A stretch of DNA of 64,000 nucleotides from assembly GCF_040779325.2 (NCBI RefSeq), contig NZ_JBFONT020000006.1:1-64000 (forward strand), read 5' to 3'. The translations under genes were made by a program, and so were the position numbers. The notes below the pieces were generated by a model. It was given only the letters and a program-made list of their open reading frames with translations. It did no database searches and was not told where the DNA came from. Origin of the DNA: Aestuariibius violaceus. Lineage in GTDB: Bacteria; Pseudomonadota; Alphaproteobacteria; Rhodobacterales; Rhodobacteraceae. Below are positions 25,560 through 34,251 of the stretch, in pieces; positions within the stretch are counted from its first letter, which is position 1, and each line of letters opens with the position of its first letter.

Positions 25560-27086
25560 ATGGGAAAGACACGCGCACTCCGCTTGTTCGGATACGCCGT
25601 CGCGATCGCGCTGACTGCGACCGGCTCCGCCTCTGCAGAGACCGAGCTCAAGTTGGCAATGAAAGCCCAGCCGCCAACGCTGGACCTTCATGTCACATCG
25701 ACCAACACGGTTCGCAATGTCGCTGCCCACATCAACGAGGGCCTGTTTGCCTTCGACAGCACCTTCACGCCCCACCCCGTCCTCGCCGAAAGCGTGGACC
25801 GAAGCGCGGACGGCCTGACCTACACTTTCGCCATCCGACAAGGCGTTCCTTTCCACAACGGCGATGAACTGGCGGCGGAAGACGTCGTCGCCTCGCTTGA
25901 CCGCTGGCTCAGGCGAAGCTCGTTCGGGCGGACGCTTGCGCCCTATGTGTCGGCGGTCGAAGCCACCGATCGCTCCACGGTCGAATTGCGGCTGAACGCC
26001 CCGGCGAACTTCGTCGTCACGGCGCTAAGTACTTGGCGAGCCGGGCCTTTCATCTACCCGGCAGAGGTGATCGAGGCAGCGGGCGATGACAGGATCACCG
26101 ACTACATCGGAACGGGCCCCTACCGTTTCGTCGATTGGCGCGACGGTCAGGAAATCCGGCTGGAGCGGTTCGATGCCTACGCGCCGGTCGATGCACCTGC
26201 GGACGGCTATACCGGCCGGAGGGTGGCACTTGCCGACACCCTGCGCTTCGTCTTCGTACCGGAGCTGTCAGTGCGGCGGATCGGCGTGGAAACCGGCGAC
26301 TTCGACGTGGCGCTCGACATCGATCCGGACAGCTACGATCGATACCAGACCAACCCGGACGTCGTATCGTCGCTCGGCGCGCCGCGCATGACCACGCTGA
26401 TCCCGAACAAATCCGGTGGCCCGATGTCCGATCCCGGGCTGCGCCGGGCGGTTCAGGCGGCCATATGCGTCGAGGACGTGCTGCCCGTCTACGGTGGTGC
26501 CGCATTCTGGCGGGCGGATCCCAGCCTGACCTGGAAGGAAACCGCGTGGTGGAGCGATGCGGGATCCGATCTCTACAACCTGTGCGATCCGGATCTGGCG
26601 CGGACGCTTGCAGAAGCCGCGGGCTATGCCGGGGAGCCGATCCGCCTGGCCCTGTCGAGCGGGGACCAGTCGAAATACAACGTGGGTCTGGTGCTGGAGC
26701 AGCAGTTGGAACGCGCGGGTCTGGTCGTGGAACTGGAGGTGCGGGACGCCGCTGCGCATGAGGAAACGCTCGACACGAAATCCGCCTGGGATCTCATGAT
26801 CAGCGAGCACACCTACCGCAGCCACCCCATTCTGCACTCCCATCTGCAGGCGACCTGGACAGGATGGTGGGAGAATGCCGACCGCGATGCGCTTGTGGCA
26901 GAACTCCTGACCGCACCGGAAGCCAAGGCAAAGTTGATCTGGGACCGCATACAACGCCTCTACTATGAGGACGCAGCCGTCATCAAAATCGGCGATTACT
27001 TCGAGCATCACATCGCCGGCGATTCCGTGACCGGCTACGCAAACATGCCAGAGCCATTCTTCTGGAACGTTGGTGTCGACCGCTAA
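25560..27086 (+). CDS. ABC transporter substrate-binding protein, family 5 (peptide/nickel type)
   Basis: A 508-residue periplasmic protein with a signal peptide ending near ATGSASAE. Family-5 landmarks are NVAAHINEGLFAFDSTFTPHPVLAES, the YTFAIRQGVPFHNGDELAAEDVVASL segment and YIGTGPYRFVDW. Family-5 proteins bind di- and oligopeptides, nickel complexes, opines or oligosaccharides; ligand cannot be read from sequence. The following two permease genes belong with it. Binding-protein cysteines at CVEDV and NLCDPD could form a disulphide. Confidence 0.92.
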   Translation: MGKTRALRLFGYAVAIALTATGSASAETELKLAMKAQPPTLDLHVTSTNTVRNVAAHINEGLFAFDSTFTPHPVLAESVDRSADGLTYTFAIRQGVPFHNGDELAAEDVVASLDRWLRRSSFGRTLAPYVSAVEATDRSTVELRLNAPANFVVTALSTWRAGPFIYPAEVIEAAGDDRITDYIGTGPYRFVDWRDGQEIRLERFDAYAPVDAPADGYTGRRVALADTLRFVFVPELSVRRIGVETGDFDVALDIDPDSYDRYQTNPDVVSSLGAPRMTTLIPNKSGGPMSDPGLRRAVQAAICVEDVLPVYGGAAFWRADPSLTWKETAWWSDAGSDLYNLCDPDLARTLAEAAGYAGEPIRLALSSGDQSKYNVGLVLEQQLERAGLVVELEVRDAAAHEETLDTKSAWDLMISEHTYRSHPILHSHLQATWTGWWENADRDALVAELLTAPEAKAKLIWDRIQRLYYEDAAVIKIGDYFEHHIAGDSVTGYANMPEPFFWNVGVDR

Positions 27087-27110
27087 AGCCGGATCGCTTC
27101 GGGGCCTGGG

Positions 27111-28055
27111 ATGAGCGCCTTCCTGATCCGACGGCTGACGGGCGCTCTCCTGACGATGCTCATTGTCGTGACGATCGTCTTCTTCGTGACCAACGTGATC
27201 CCGGGATCGCCGGCAGCGGTCATACTTGGCGAAGACAGAACGGCCGAGCAGGTTGCGGAACTCAATCGCGAGCTGGGCTTGGACCGGTCCCTACCCGTCA
27301 GATACCTGACCTGGATCTCTGACCTGCTATCGGGGGATCTAGGGACTTCGTACTTCAATGGCAGCGATGTCAGAACGGTCATTCTGCAGAGGGTGGAGCC
27401 GACACTCATCCTGACCGCGACATCGGCGCTTCTGGCCATCGCTATCGGCATCCCTCTTGGCGTGATCGCCGCGCTCTATCGCGGAAGCGCGGTCGATTTC
27501 GCGGCCATGGTGGCGGCGCTTACCGCGGCAGCTCTCCCCAACTTCTGGCTCGGCCTGCTGCTTGTCCTTCTGCTCTCGCTTTATTGGGGCATCTTCCCTG
27601 CTGCCGGCTACGTCAGCCTGTTCGAAGATCCAGGCGACGCCTGGCGATACCTCGTTCTTCCCTCCATTACGCTGGGCGCCAGCCATGCCGGCGTCATCGC
27701 CCGCATCGCGCGCGCCAACCTGTTGGAGGAGATGGGGGCAGACTATCTTCGGACCGCCCGCGCGAAAGGCCTTCGCCAGCGGTCTGTCATTGTCGGTCAC
27801 GCATTGCGCAATTCGCTCGTTCCGACGCTGGGGGTGGTTGGGGTCGCCGTCGCCCTGATGGTCGGCGGCTCGGTCGTCACGGAAACGGTCTTTGCCATTC
27901 CCGGGATCGGCCGCCTGCTGATCGAATCCGTCCTCGGTCGGGACTTCCCGATGATCCAGGGGACCGTCCTCGTGATCGCCGTGTTTGTCGCGCTCGTGAA
28001 CCTGTTGGTCGACATTACCTACGCCCTGATCGACCCGCGGATCCGCCATGCGTAG
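27111..28055 (+). CDS. Peptide-type ABC transporter permease (DppB-like)
   Basis: A 314-residue inner-membrane subunit. It begins with the DppB-typical SAFLIRRLTGALLTMLIVVTI helix and has VIPGSPAAVILGE and LGLDRSLPVRYL segments. The ATPase-contact loop reads YLRTARAKGLRQRSVIVGHAL near residue 210. It ends with VDITYALIDPRIR, the usual DppB C-terminus. It overlaps the next permease gene by eight bases. Confidence 0.93.
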   Translation: MSAFLIRRLTGALLTMLIVVTIVFFVTNVIPGSPAAVILGEDRTAEQVAELNRELGLDRSLPVRYLTWISDLLSGDLGTSYFNGSDVRTVILQRVEPTLILTATSALLAIAIGIPLGVIAALYRGSAVDFAAMVAALTAAALPNFWLGLLLVLLLSLYWGIFPAAGYVSLFEDPGDAWRYLVLPSITLGASHAGVIARIARANLLEEMGADYLRTARAKGLRQRSVIVGHALRNSLVPTLGVVGVAVALMVGGSVVTETVFAIPGIGRLLIESVLGRDFPMIQGTVLVIAVFVALVNLLVDITYALIDPRIRHA

Positions 28056-28977
28056 CAGAACACGCGGGTCACGAAGTCTGCTCTGCTATATGCGTTCACC
28101 GGCAAACCTCATCTGCCTGTCCCTTGTCGGCCTGGTGGCGCTCGCCGCAATCCTCGCTCCCTTGATCACGCCGCATGATCCCGCCTTCATATCGGTGGCC
28201 GACCGGCTGCAGCCCCCAAGCCTGGACGGGGAATATCTGCTGGGATCCGACCATCTGGGGCGTGACGTCGCCTCTCGCCTGCTCTTCGGGGCGCGGGTGA
28301 GCATGGGCGTCGGAGCGGCGGTTGTGGCCCTATCCTGCAGCCTTGGTGTCATTCTTGGACTTCTCGGCGGATACCTTGGGCGGGCAGGCGATCTTCTGAT
28401 GCGTATCGTCGACGGGATGCTGGCCTTTCCAGAGATTGTCCTTGCCCTCGCTCTAATCGCGGCCCTGGGATCGAGCCTCCTCAACGTCATCCTCGCCCTG
28501 ACCTTCGTTTTCGTTCCTCGCGTCGCCCGGGTTGTCCATGCCAGTGTGCTCAGCCTGCGCAACAGGGAGTTCGTTCTGTCTGCCGAGGCGCTCGGATGCA
28601 GCCCGATCCGGGTGGTCATCTGGCATATCCTGCCGCAAGCGCTCGGGCTGGTGGCGGTGCAGGCCACGTTTATCTTCGCCCATGCCGTGATCTCCGAGGC
28701 GGGCTTGACCTTTCTTGGGGTCGGTCTGCCGCCCGGAGGCGCCAGCTGGGGGGCGATGCTGAGCGAGGGGCGCGCTCACCTGCTCGACGCGCCCTGGATC
28801 ACGACACTCCCCGGCCTCGCCATCTTCAGCCTCGTCCTGAGCCTGAACATACTCGGAGACGGCCTGCGGGACATGCTCGACCCGCGCTTGGTCGTGTTGC
28901 CTCCAGGCCGCTACGGGCGCCGTCTTCGCGGCGGTCAGAATGGCGATGCCCGGGCCTCTAGCGCCTCCAGCCGTTAA
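28048..28977 (+). CDS. Peptide-type ABC transporter permease (DppC-like)
   Basis: A 309-residue partner permease. It has the DppC hallmarks HDPAFISVADRLQPPS, YLLGSDHLGRDVASRLLFGARVS and the EAA loop region FVLSAEALGCSPIRVVIWHILP. It ends in GDGLRDMLDPRL. The C-terminal tail after that is longer than usual. No gene for an ABC ATPase (DppD/DppF type) follows or lies nearby, so the importer must use ATPases encoded elsewhere or is incomplete. Confidence 0.93.
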   Translation: MRSRTRGSRSLLCYMRSPANLICLSLVGLVALAAILAPLITPHDPAFISVADRLQPPSLDGEYLLGSDHLGRDVASRLLFGARVSMGVGAAVVALSCSLGVILGLLGGYLGRAGDLLMRIVDGMLAFPEIVLALALIAALGSSLLNVILALTFVFVPRVARVVHASVLSLRNREFVLSAEALGCSPIRVVIWHILPQALGLVAVQATFIFAHAVISEAGLTFLGVGLPPGGASWGAMLSEGRAHLLDAPWITTLPGLAIFSLVLSLNILGDGLRDMLDPRLVVLPPGRYGRRLRGGQNGDARASSASSR

Positions 28978-29271
28978 TCCCGGCATCCGTCCAATGCGGC
29001 CAGATTCCCTTATCTTGCGCGGTCGGTCGGTTGTTGGCACGTTTCATGGGGTACAAGACCATTCAGGACGCCTTCGAATGCAGCGCCGGCCGCATCACAA
29101 CAAATCGTCAAGGCATTCGACGATCTCTCAGCGATCCCGGCAAACGGGGACGCGGGGCCGGAAGCGCTGAGCCATTTCCGCCTCACTCACGCCGAACGCC
29201 TGACCTTTGCGGCTGTCGATCGGTGGATCGCGCGGGAACACCGCTTCCAGTTTCGGCGTCTTGCCAGAGGA

Positions 29272-30165
29272 TTGAGGAGGAACGGCCAGCGCCCAAGCCC
29301 TGCATTTCCCCTTTGTGCCGAGGACAAAGGCCTTTGGCGCAGGGTCTTTGACCACGATCCCCGCTTCATCACGGTATCCGACAAACTTGCCGCCAAGGAT
29401 TGGGTCCGGCAGGCAGTGACCGATGTCGAGATCCCTCAAGTTCTCTGGCAGGGAACGGATCCCGGACAACTGCCGCAACCCCTTCTTGGCGACACCTGTG
29501 TCGTGAAAACAAACCACGGCTCGGGTGCCAACATCTTCGTCCGCGACGGTGTGCCTGGATATGCCGAGGTCGTGGAAAATGCGCGAAGCAACCTGGGAAA
29601 AGACCATGCCAGGCGCTACCACGAGTGGGGCTATTTCGGGATCCCGCGAAGGGTTTTCGTCGAAGAGATGATCGGCGGTGGCGCACCGTTGACCGACATG
29701 AAAATCCATACGGTCGGCCCAGATATCGTTTACTTGCTTTGCTTGAAGGATCGCTTTGGCAGCCCGCGCCGCTGCTATTGGGAACCGGACGGTGCGGGGG
29801 GCTTCCGCAGGTCTGAATTGAAGCCACGCGATGGCAGCCCGCGAGATATGGGGCCCTTGCCTGAAACCGCCCCGATGGCGCTCGACATTGCGCGGCGCCT
29901 TGGCGCGCATTTCGACTACATGCGGGTCGATCTTCTGACGGACGGGCGAAAGGTCTGGTTTGGCGAGCTGACCGTCTATCCGGGCGGTGGGATCTGGCCG
30001 GAGATTGGCCACCTGCCCGAGCATCATTTGAACGTTGGCTGGGATCTGCGAAAAAGCTGGTTCCTGTCGACCCCTCAGCAAGGTTGGCGGGGGATCTACG
30101 CAAGGTTTTTGCAACGCGCGCTGGATCGCCAGCACAGCGCTCAGCCAAAAGAGATGCAGGAGTGA
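29272..30165 (+). CDS. TupA-like ATP-grasp family protein (5' end uncertain)
   Basis: At least 297 residues of the ATPgrasp_TupA family, seen from the KGLWRRVFDHDPRFITVSDKLAAKDWV opening (two shorter segments), VVKTNHGSGANIFVRD (ATP-binding loop), FVEEMIGGG and the metal-binding end VWFGELTVYPGGG. ATP-grasp enzymes join a carboxylate to an amine or thiol through an acyl-phosphate; relatives sit in polysaccharide gene sets, but the substrate is unknown. TTG at 29272 is the only usual start in this frame. The same frame stays open and protein-like back to about 29100 without ATG, GTG or TTG, so the true N-terminus may have been lost or lies behind a frameshift. Confidence 0.7.
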   Translation: MRRNGQRPSPAFPLCAEDKGLWRRVFDHDPRFITVSDKLAAKDWVRQAVTDVEIPQVLWQGTDPGQLPQPLLGDTCVVKTNHGSGANIFVRDGVPGYAEVVENARSNLGKDHARRYHEWGYFGIPRRVFVEEMIGGGAPLTDMKIHTVGPDIVYLLCLKDRFGSPRRCYWEPDGAGGFRRSELKPRDGSPRDMGPLPETAPMALDIARRLGAHFDYMRVDLLTDGRKVWFGELTVYPGGGIWPEIGHLPEHHLNVGWDLRKSWFLSTPQQGWRGIYARFLQRALDRQHSAQPKEMQE

Positions 30166-30467
30166 GCCAACTCAAGCGATGAAACCTGAGAATAAGACCC
30201 GCTACATGATCCACGCAGCAAGGAACGAACCGGAACATCCATGAAACCCCTTCCTTACCGAATTCGCCGCGTCCGTCCATGGGCGTGCGCTGCGATCCAT
30301 GCATGAACAAGATGTCCCAGACCTGACTATCAGGCCCCGCCGTGGCGATGTCGCGCGATTTGGCCGGACGGGCGCCACTCCTCTTCTTGAGCAGATGGAC
30401 GACGATATTCCCCCAAACCAAATCAGCCACTTGAATTGGAGATTGTCTTGCGCCAGTCGAGCCTCAC
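30166..30467. other. Intergenic region, no gene recognised
   Basis: Some 300 bases between the ATP-grasp and glycerate kinase genes. The minus strand is open for about 90 codons with LVWGNIVVHLLKK-like text, which might be the remains of a mobile-element gene, but no family was recognised. No clear ribosome site is seen before the glycerate kinase ATG at 30468. Confidence 0.35.
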
Positions 30468-31739
30468 ATGAGCTTTCCCGAGCCATCCACCTTTTTGCGG
30501 CAGTTATTCGATGAGGCCGTTGCCGTTGCCGATCCGATGCGCGTGGTTCCGGCCGCCCTTCCGCCGAAACCCGACGGCCGCATCGTTGTCGTCGGCGCGG
30601 GCAAGGCGTCAGCCCGCATGGCCGAAGCGGTGGAATCGGTCTGGGGGCCCTGCGAGGGTCTGGTCATCACCCGATATGGCTATCGGCGCCCGACCGCAGG
30701 GATCGAGATCATCGAGGCGGCGCATCCCGTCCCGGATCAGGCCGGCGCCGATGCAACGCAACGCATGCTGAAACTGCTTGGCAGCACGGGGGCAGGCGAC
30801 CTCGTGCTGGCCCTGATCTCCGGCGGGGGATCGGCGCTTTTGACCGCGCCCGCCAGCGACATCACGCTGGATGAAAAACAAGCCGTGACCGAGGCGCTCC
30901 TCCGGTCCGGCGCACCGATCGATCGGATGAACATTGTGCGAAAGCACCTCAGCGAGGTGAAAGGCGGCCAGCTTTCGGCAGCGGCCTATCCGGCGACGGT
31001 TTTCAGCCTTCTGATCTCGGATGTGCCAGGGGATGACCCGGCTTCGATTGCATCCGGCCCGACGGTCGGCGAAACCTCGACATCGGCTGATGCCCGGCAG
31101 ATCCTTGAGGAGTTCAAGATCGATATGCCCGATAGCGTGACAGAGCATCTCAGCCGCGAAACAGGCGTGATCTCTCCGGGCGCCCAAGAGTTGGAAAGCA
31201 CGACGAACATCGTCGTTGCCGCCCCGTCTAAATCACTTGAGGCCGCCGCCAGGCTTGCGCGGGATCGGGGGGTCGCGGTCCGCATCCTGGGGGATGCGCT
31301 TGAAGGGGAAGCGCGGGAACTGGCGGCGACGCAGGTCGAAACCGCCCGAGGGATCCAGGCCGGAATGACTGTCGGAGAGGCGCCGGTTCTTCTGCTCTCT
31401 GGCGGGGAATGCACCGTCTCCGGCCGCGACCGCGGCATAGGCGGGCCGAACGCCGAATTCGCCCTGGCCGCCGCGATTGCTCTTGACGGGGCAGACGGCA
31501 TCCATGCCATCGCCTGCGACACGGACGGGGTCGACGGCGCCGCCGAGGTGGCCGGCGCCTGTATCAGCCCGTCCACCCTCGCCAAGGCAAAGAAGCTTGG
31601 TGCCGATCCGGCCGAGGCGCTGAACACACATGACAGCCACACCTTCTTCGCCCGCCTCGGGGATCAGATCGTCACCGGCCCGACCCTAACCAACGTAAAC
31701 GATTTCAGAGCGTTCCTGATCGAGCCGACAAGGAGGTAA
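30468..31739 (+). CDS. Glycerate 2-kinase (MOFRL family)
   Basis: A 423-residue cytoplasmic enzyme that phosphorylates D-glycerate at position 2, feeding glycolysis from glyoxylate, tartrate or hydroxypyruvate metabolism. The N-terminal DUF4147 half shows GRIVVVGAGKASARMAEAVE, ALISGGGSALLTAP and the VRKHLSEVKGGQLS segment. The MOFRL domain begins at PVLLLSGGECTVSGRDRG and includes GGPNAEFALAAAIALDG and CDTDGVDG. Both halves are complete. The Dabb gene follows four bases after the stop. Confidence 0.93.
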   Translation: MSFPEPSTFLRQLFDEAVAVADPMRVVPAALPPKPDGRIVVVGAGKASARMAEAVESVWGPCEGLVITRYGYRRPTAGIEIIEAAHPVPDQAGADATQRMLKLLGSTGAGDLVLALISGGGSALLTAPASDITLDEKQAVTEALLRSGAPIDRMNIVRKHLSEVKGGQLSAAAYPATVFSLLISDVPGDDPASIASGPTVGETSTSADARQILEEFKIDMPDSVTEHLSRETGVISPGAQELESTTNIVVAAPSKSLEAAARLARDRGVAVRILGDALEGEARELAATQVETARGIQAGMTVGEAPVLLLSGGECTVSGRDRGIGGPNAEFALAAAIALDGADGIHAIACDTDGVDGAAEVAGACISPSTLAKAKKLGADPAEALNTHDSHTFFARLGDQIVTGPTLTNVNDFRAFLIEPTRR

Positions 31740-31742
31740 CCA

Positions 31743-32078
31743 ATGCTCTTGCATTGCGTGTTTTTGCAGTTTGCCGACCGATATGCAGAAGCCGAACGCA
31801 AGGAAGTGCTGCGCGACCTCGGCACGCTGAAGGGGGAGGTCGATGGAATGCTTCAATACCACCATGGTCCGAACCTCGACTTCGAGAGCAAGACACCCGA
31901 GCACAAAGACGGTTTCGTCATCCTCTTCCGCGACCGAGAGGCTCATCTGGCATATGAACGCCACCCGAAACACGTCAGACTGAGCGCCCGTCTGGTCGAG
32001 ATGTGTGTTGGCGGGGCCGACGGCATAGTGGTCTATGACATCGCCTGCGAAGGGGACACATCTTCCCAATCGACCTGA
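31743..32078 (+). CDS. Dabb family (stress-responsive alpha/beta barrel) protein
   Basis: A 111-residue dimeric ferredoxin-like barrel protein of the Dabb family. The LLHCVFLQFADRYAEAERKE opening, the MLQYHHGPNLDFESK segment and GFVILFRDREAHLAYERHP with HVRLSARL are typical. Dabb proteins have varied or unknown roles. An AGGAGG site lies just before its ATG, and the four-base gap implies co-transcription with the kinase, so a link to hydroxy-acid catabolism is possible. Confidence 0.85.
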   Translation: MLLHCVFLQFADRYAEAERKEVLRDLGTLKGEVDGMLQYHHGPNLDFESKTPEHKDGFVILFRDREAHLAYERHPKHVRLSARLVEMCVGGADGIVVYDIACEGDTSSQST

Positions 32079-32369
32079 GAACAGGGGGCAGAATCGGTGC
32101 GTGAAAGGAAATGAAGGCCGCCGACGGATGTTTGGTGCGCGCACGAGCCCATCCCCGATCAACGGCTCTGCGAGGGCACAGGCACCTGTCAGAACACGGG
32201 ACGGCGCCGCAGTATTGCCTGCGTCTCCGCTTCTTATTGGCCCGGAGGGGCAGCACGTCGCCGACTATCAACCAATCGCGGCGCGGCGTCATCTCTCGGG
32301 GCTGGGCGATACTGTGGGGAGCGACGCGCCACTCCCATCACCCCGCACGTCCTTCACGCGGACGTTGCG
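32079..32369. other. Intergenic sequence before the IS3 relic
   Basis: No gene is recognised in this stretch. The composition is mixed, and short open frames on both strands lack family features or ribosome sites. It may be part of the insertion-sequence debris that follows. Confidence 0.35.
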
Positions 32370-32690
32370 AGCTTCTGGCCTATGTAAATGACGGCCTGAC
32401 GCAGCTCCTCTGTGGTCAGAGACTGGGCTCTAAGATGGTTCGGTCCTTCCTTGGGAACGGGCCTGTTCAGTTCAAGCTCTGCCACGATCTTCTTCAGCCG
32501 AGCGTTCTCTCACTTCATTCTTCCGCTCTGACAACCGCAAGCGTCCCATCCCACAATCGCCAAGTGTAGTACGTCGCGTCGCCAATCCCGACACGCCGAT
32601 GCCACGTCAGTCCCTTCGGTCAGCTTCAACTCACTCTCACGCAGAAGCTTCGATACGTCTTCGTTTGAACGCCATTCGATCTCACCTTCT
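32370..32690 (-). pseudogene. IS3-family transposase OrfA relic
   Basis: On the minus strand three blocks in different frames reproduce an IS3 OrfA: KLLRESELKLTEGTDVASAC (helix leading into the HTH), RVGIGDATYYTWRLWDG (the HTH recognition part, 'G-I-x-x-x-T-Y-Y-x-W') and ENARLKKIVAELELN (leucine-zipper start). The frame changes and stops show it is dead. The orfB part is missing. It separates the glycerate kinase operon from the zinc operon. Confidence 0.65.
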
Positions 32691-32931
32691 CACGGCCAGC
32701 CTCGCGACAGAGAGGAAAACGGACCAATTCGCCGCTCCCGACCCACATCGTCAGCCCGAAATTGACGCGTCAGGTTAGCCCGCATCAGGCAGCTCTTTTG
32801 AGAAAGCGGCTCGAGAACCCGGCGTGCTCAATGCTGATACTTGGAAGAGGGCCGACCGCTCCTCGCTGCCCCGCAGCGACAAGAGCCGTGAGGCCTGGTT
32901 AATGTCGCTCACCCGCTTGCTCACGGCCGTC

Positions 32932-32960
32932 TTGTCATTTTTGTTATGTTATAACATAAC
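32932..32960 (+). promoter_or_regulatory. Promoter and Zur operator of the zinc operon
   Basis: GTTATGTTATAACATAAC at 32943-32960 is a perfect 18-bp palindrome matching alphaproteobacterial Zur boxes. TTGTCA at 32932-32937, a 17-base spacer and CATAAC at 32955-32960 form a promoter whose -10 coincides with the right half of the palindrome. Zinc-loaded Zur would therefore occlude the promoter of its own gene and of all genes up to 41839. No second copy was seen inside the operon. Confidence 0.88.
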
Positions 32961-32990
32961 GTGATTCTCGTTGGGTGTTGTGAGGGACTG

Positions 32991-33389
32991 ATGAGCAGGC
33001 GAGGAGATGAGATGCAGGCGCGAGTGCTTGGTGTCCTGCGGCATCATCTGGGACCCATGTCTGCGTATGACGTCCTTGACCGTCTTCGGGAGACCACTCC
33101 GAAACTTGCTCCGCCGACCATCTATCGGGCGCTCGCCGCGTTGACCGAGCGCGGTCGGGTCCACCGGTTGGAATCGCTGAACGCCTTCATCGCCTGCCGA
33201 TGTGATCACCGCCATGACGCAGCCGTCCTCTCGATCTGTGATGGGTGTGGAGTGGTCCAGGAAAGCGTTGCGCCTGAACTTGTCGCTGACCTGTCCGCCA
33301 TCACGGGCCAATCGGGCTTTGCCGTGAAGCGTCACGTGATCGAGGTTCACGGCACCTGCGCAGACTGCACGAGGCAAGCACAGGTATGA
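32991..33389 (+). CDS. zur: Zur, Fur-family zinc-responsive repressor
   Basis: A 132-residue Fur-family repressor. The winged-helix part holds MSAYDVLDRLRETTP and PPTIYRALAALTERGRVHRL. The metal-binding part has HRHDAAVLSICDGCG and GTCADC, the two CxxC pairs of the structural zinc site. Zur, rather than Fur, is assigned from the operator and from the zinc genes that follow. The GTG at 32961 would begin right on the end of the operator; the ATG at 32991, with GTGAGGGA just upstream, is more likely. Its stop overlaps the next small ORF as ATGA. Confidence 0.92.
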   Translation: MSRRGDEMQARVLGVLRHHLGPMSAYDVLDRLRETTPKLAPPTIYRALAALTERGRVHRLESLNAFIACRCDHRHDAAVLSICDGCGVVQESVAPELVADLSAITGQSGFAVKRHVIEVHGTCADCTRQAQV

Positions 33390-33511
33390 ACAGGCATCGT
33401 TTGGGATTGCTTCTGCTCGGAGCCGGGCCGCGACTGGCTGGCGCGGCGCTGATCGTCGCCGCACTCTGGGCGGCGTTCTTTTGGGCCACCTCCTCTCCGG
33501 GGGGCCTATGA
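33386..33511 (+). CDS. 41-residue single-pass membrane protein between zur and znuC
   Basis: An open frame of 41 codons that begins in an ATGA overlap with the zur stop and ends in an ATGA overlap with the znuC start, filling the gap exactly. It has a basic start (NRHR), a hydrophobic stretch LAGAALIVAALWAAFFWA at residues 17-34 and a short SSPGGL tail, so a single transmembrane helix is expected. Because both junctions are coupled, it is either a translated small protein or a translational relay for znuC. I recognise no family. A role as a small partner of ZnuB is inference. Confidence 0.6.
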   Translation: MNRHRLGLLLLGAGPRLAGAALIVAALWAAFFWATSSPGGL

Positions 33512-34251
33512 CCTACGCCGTTGCCTTCAAGGACCTCACGCTTGGCTATGACCGGCATCCGGCGGTCCACCATCTTGAGACCCGCATCGATGAGGGAAGC
33601 CTGACGGCCATCGTCGGCCCGAATGGCGCGGGAAAATCGACGCTGCTTAAAGGGGTAACCGGCGCCCTTGCGCCATTGGAGGGGCGGGTTTCCTTCGGAA
33701 CACTCGCGCGGGCGGACATCGCCTATCTGCCCCAGCAATCCGAGATCGATCGCACGTTCCCGCTCTCGGTGATGGATCTGGTGGCGATGGGGCTCTGGCG
33801 AAGAACCGGCGCCTTCGGACAGCTTCGGCGCAGCGACCGCAGGTCCGTTCGGGACGCCATCGCGGCGGTCGGCCTCGACGGGTTTGAAAACCGGCCCATC
33901 GGATCGCTCTCGGGCGGTCAGATGCAACGGACGCTCTTCGCTCGTCTCCTGCTGCAGGATGCCCGGCTGGTGCTGCTGGACGAGCCGTTCACTGCCGTGG
34001 ACGCCCGGACCACGGCAGACCTCATTGGCGTGGTCCGCAACTGGCACGGCGAAGGGCGCACAATCCTGGCCGTCCTGCATGACGAAGATGTCGTCCGGTC
34101 GCATTTCCCGACCACGCTGATGCTGGCCCGTGAAATGGTGACGCACGGACCAACCGCGCAGGTCCTGACCGCCGAAAACCGGTTCCGCGCCCGGCAGATG
34201 TGCGAGGCCTGTGCGGGCCCGCCCCATATCTGCGGACGGAGTGCCGCATGA
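33508..34251 (+). CDS. znuC: ZnuC, zinc ABC transporter ATPase
   Basis: A 247-residue ATPase of the metal-importer class. Walker A is GPNGAGKSTLLKG, the signature LSGGQMQRTLFARLLLQDA, Walker B LVLLDEPFTAVDA, and the switch histidine lies in LAVLHDEDVV. The C-terminus has a cysteine-containing tail (CEACAGPPHICG) that could bind zinc. ATG at 33508 was chosen from its overlap with the small ORF and because the protein then begins with the usual VAFKDLTLGYD strand. It overlaps znuB as ATGA. Confidence 0.94.
   Translation: MTYAVAFKDLTLGYDRHPAVHHLETRIDEGSLTAIVGPNGAGKSTLLKGVTGALAPLEGRVSFGTLARADIAYLPQQSEIDRTFPLSVMDLVAMGLWRRTGAFGQLRRSDRRSVRDAIAAVGLDGFENRPIGSLSGGQMQRTLFARLLLQDARLVLLDEPFTAVDARTTADLIGVVRNWHGEGRTILAVLHDEDVVRSHFPTTLMLAREMVTHGPTAQVLTAENRFRARQMCEACAGPPHICGRSAA

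Noticed and set aside
30202..30486. Minus-strand transposase relic between the ATP-grasp and glycerate kinase genes
   Set aside because: The open frame has no motif I can name and no inverted repeats were found, so it is listed only as unexplained intergenic sequence.
32961..32963. GTG at 32961 as the zur start
   Set aside because: It directly follows the operator and -10, lacks a ribosome site and adds ten residues not typical of the family; ATG at 32991 is better.
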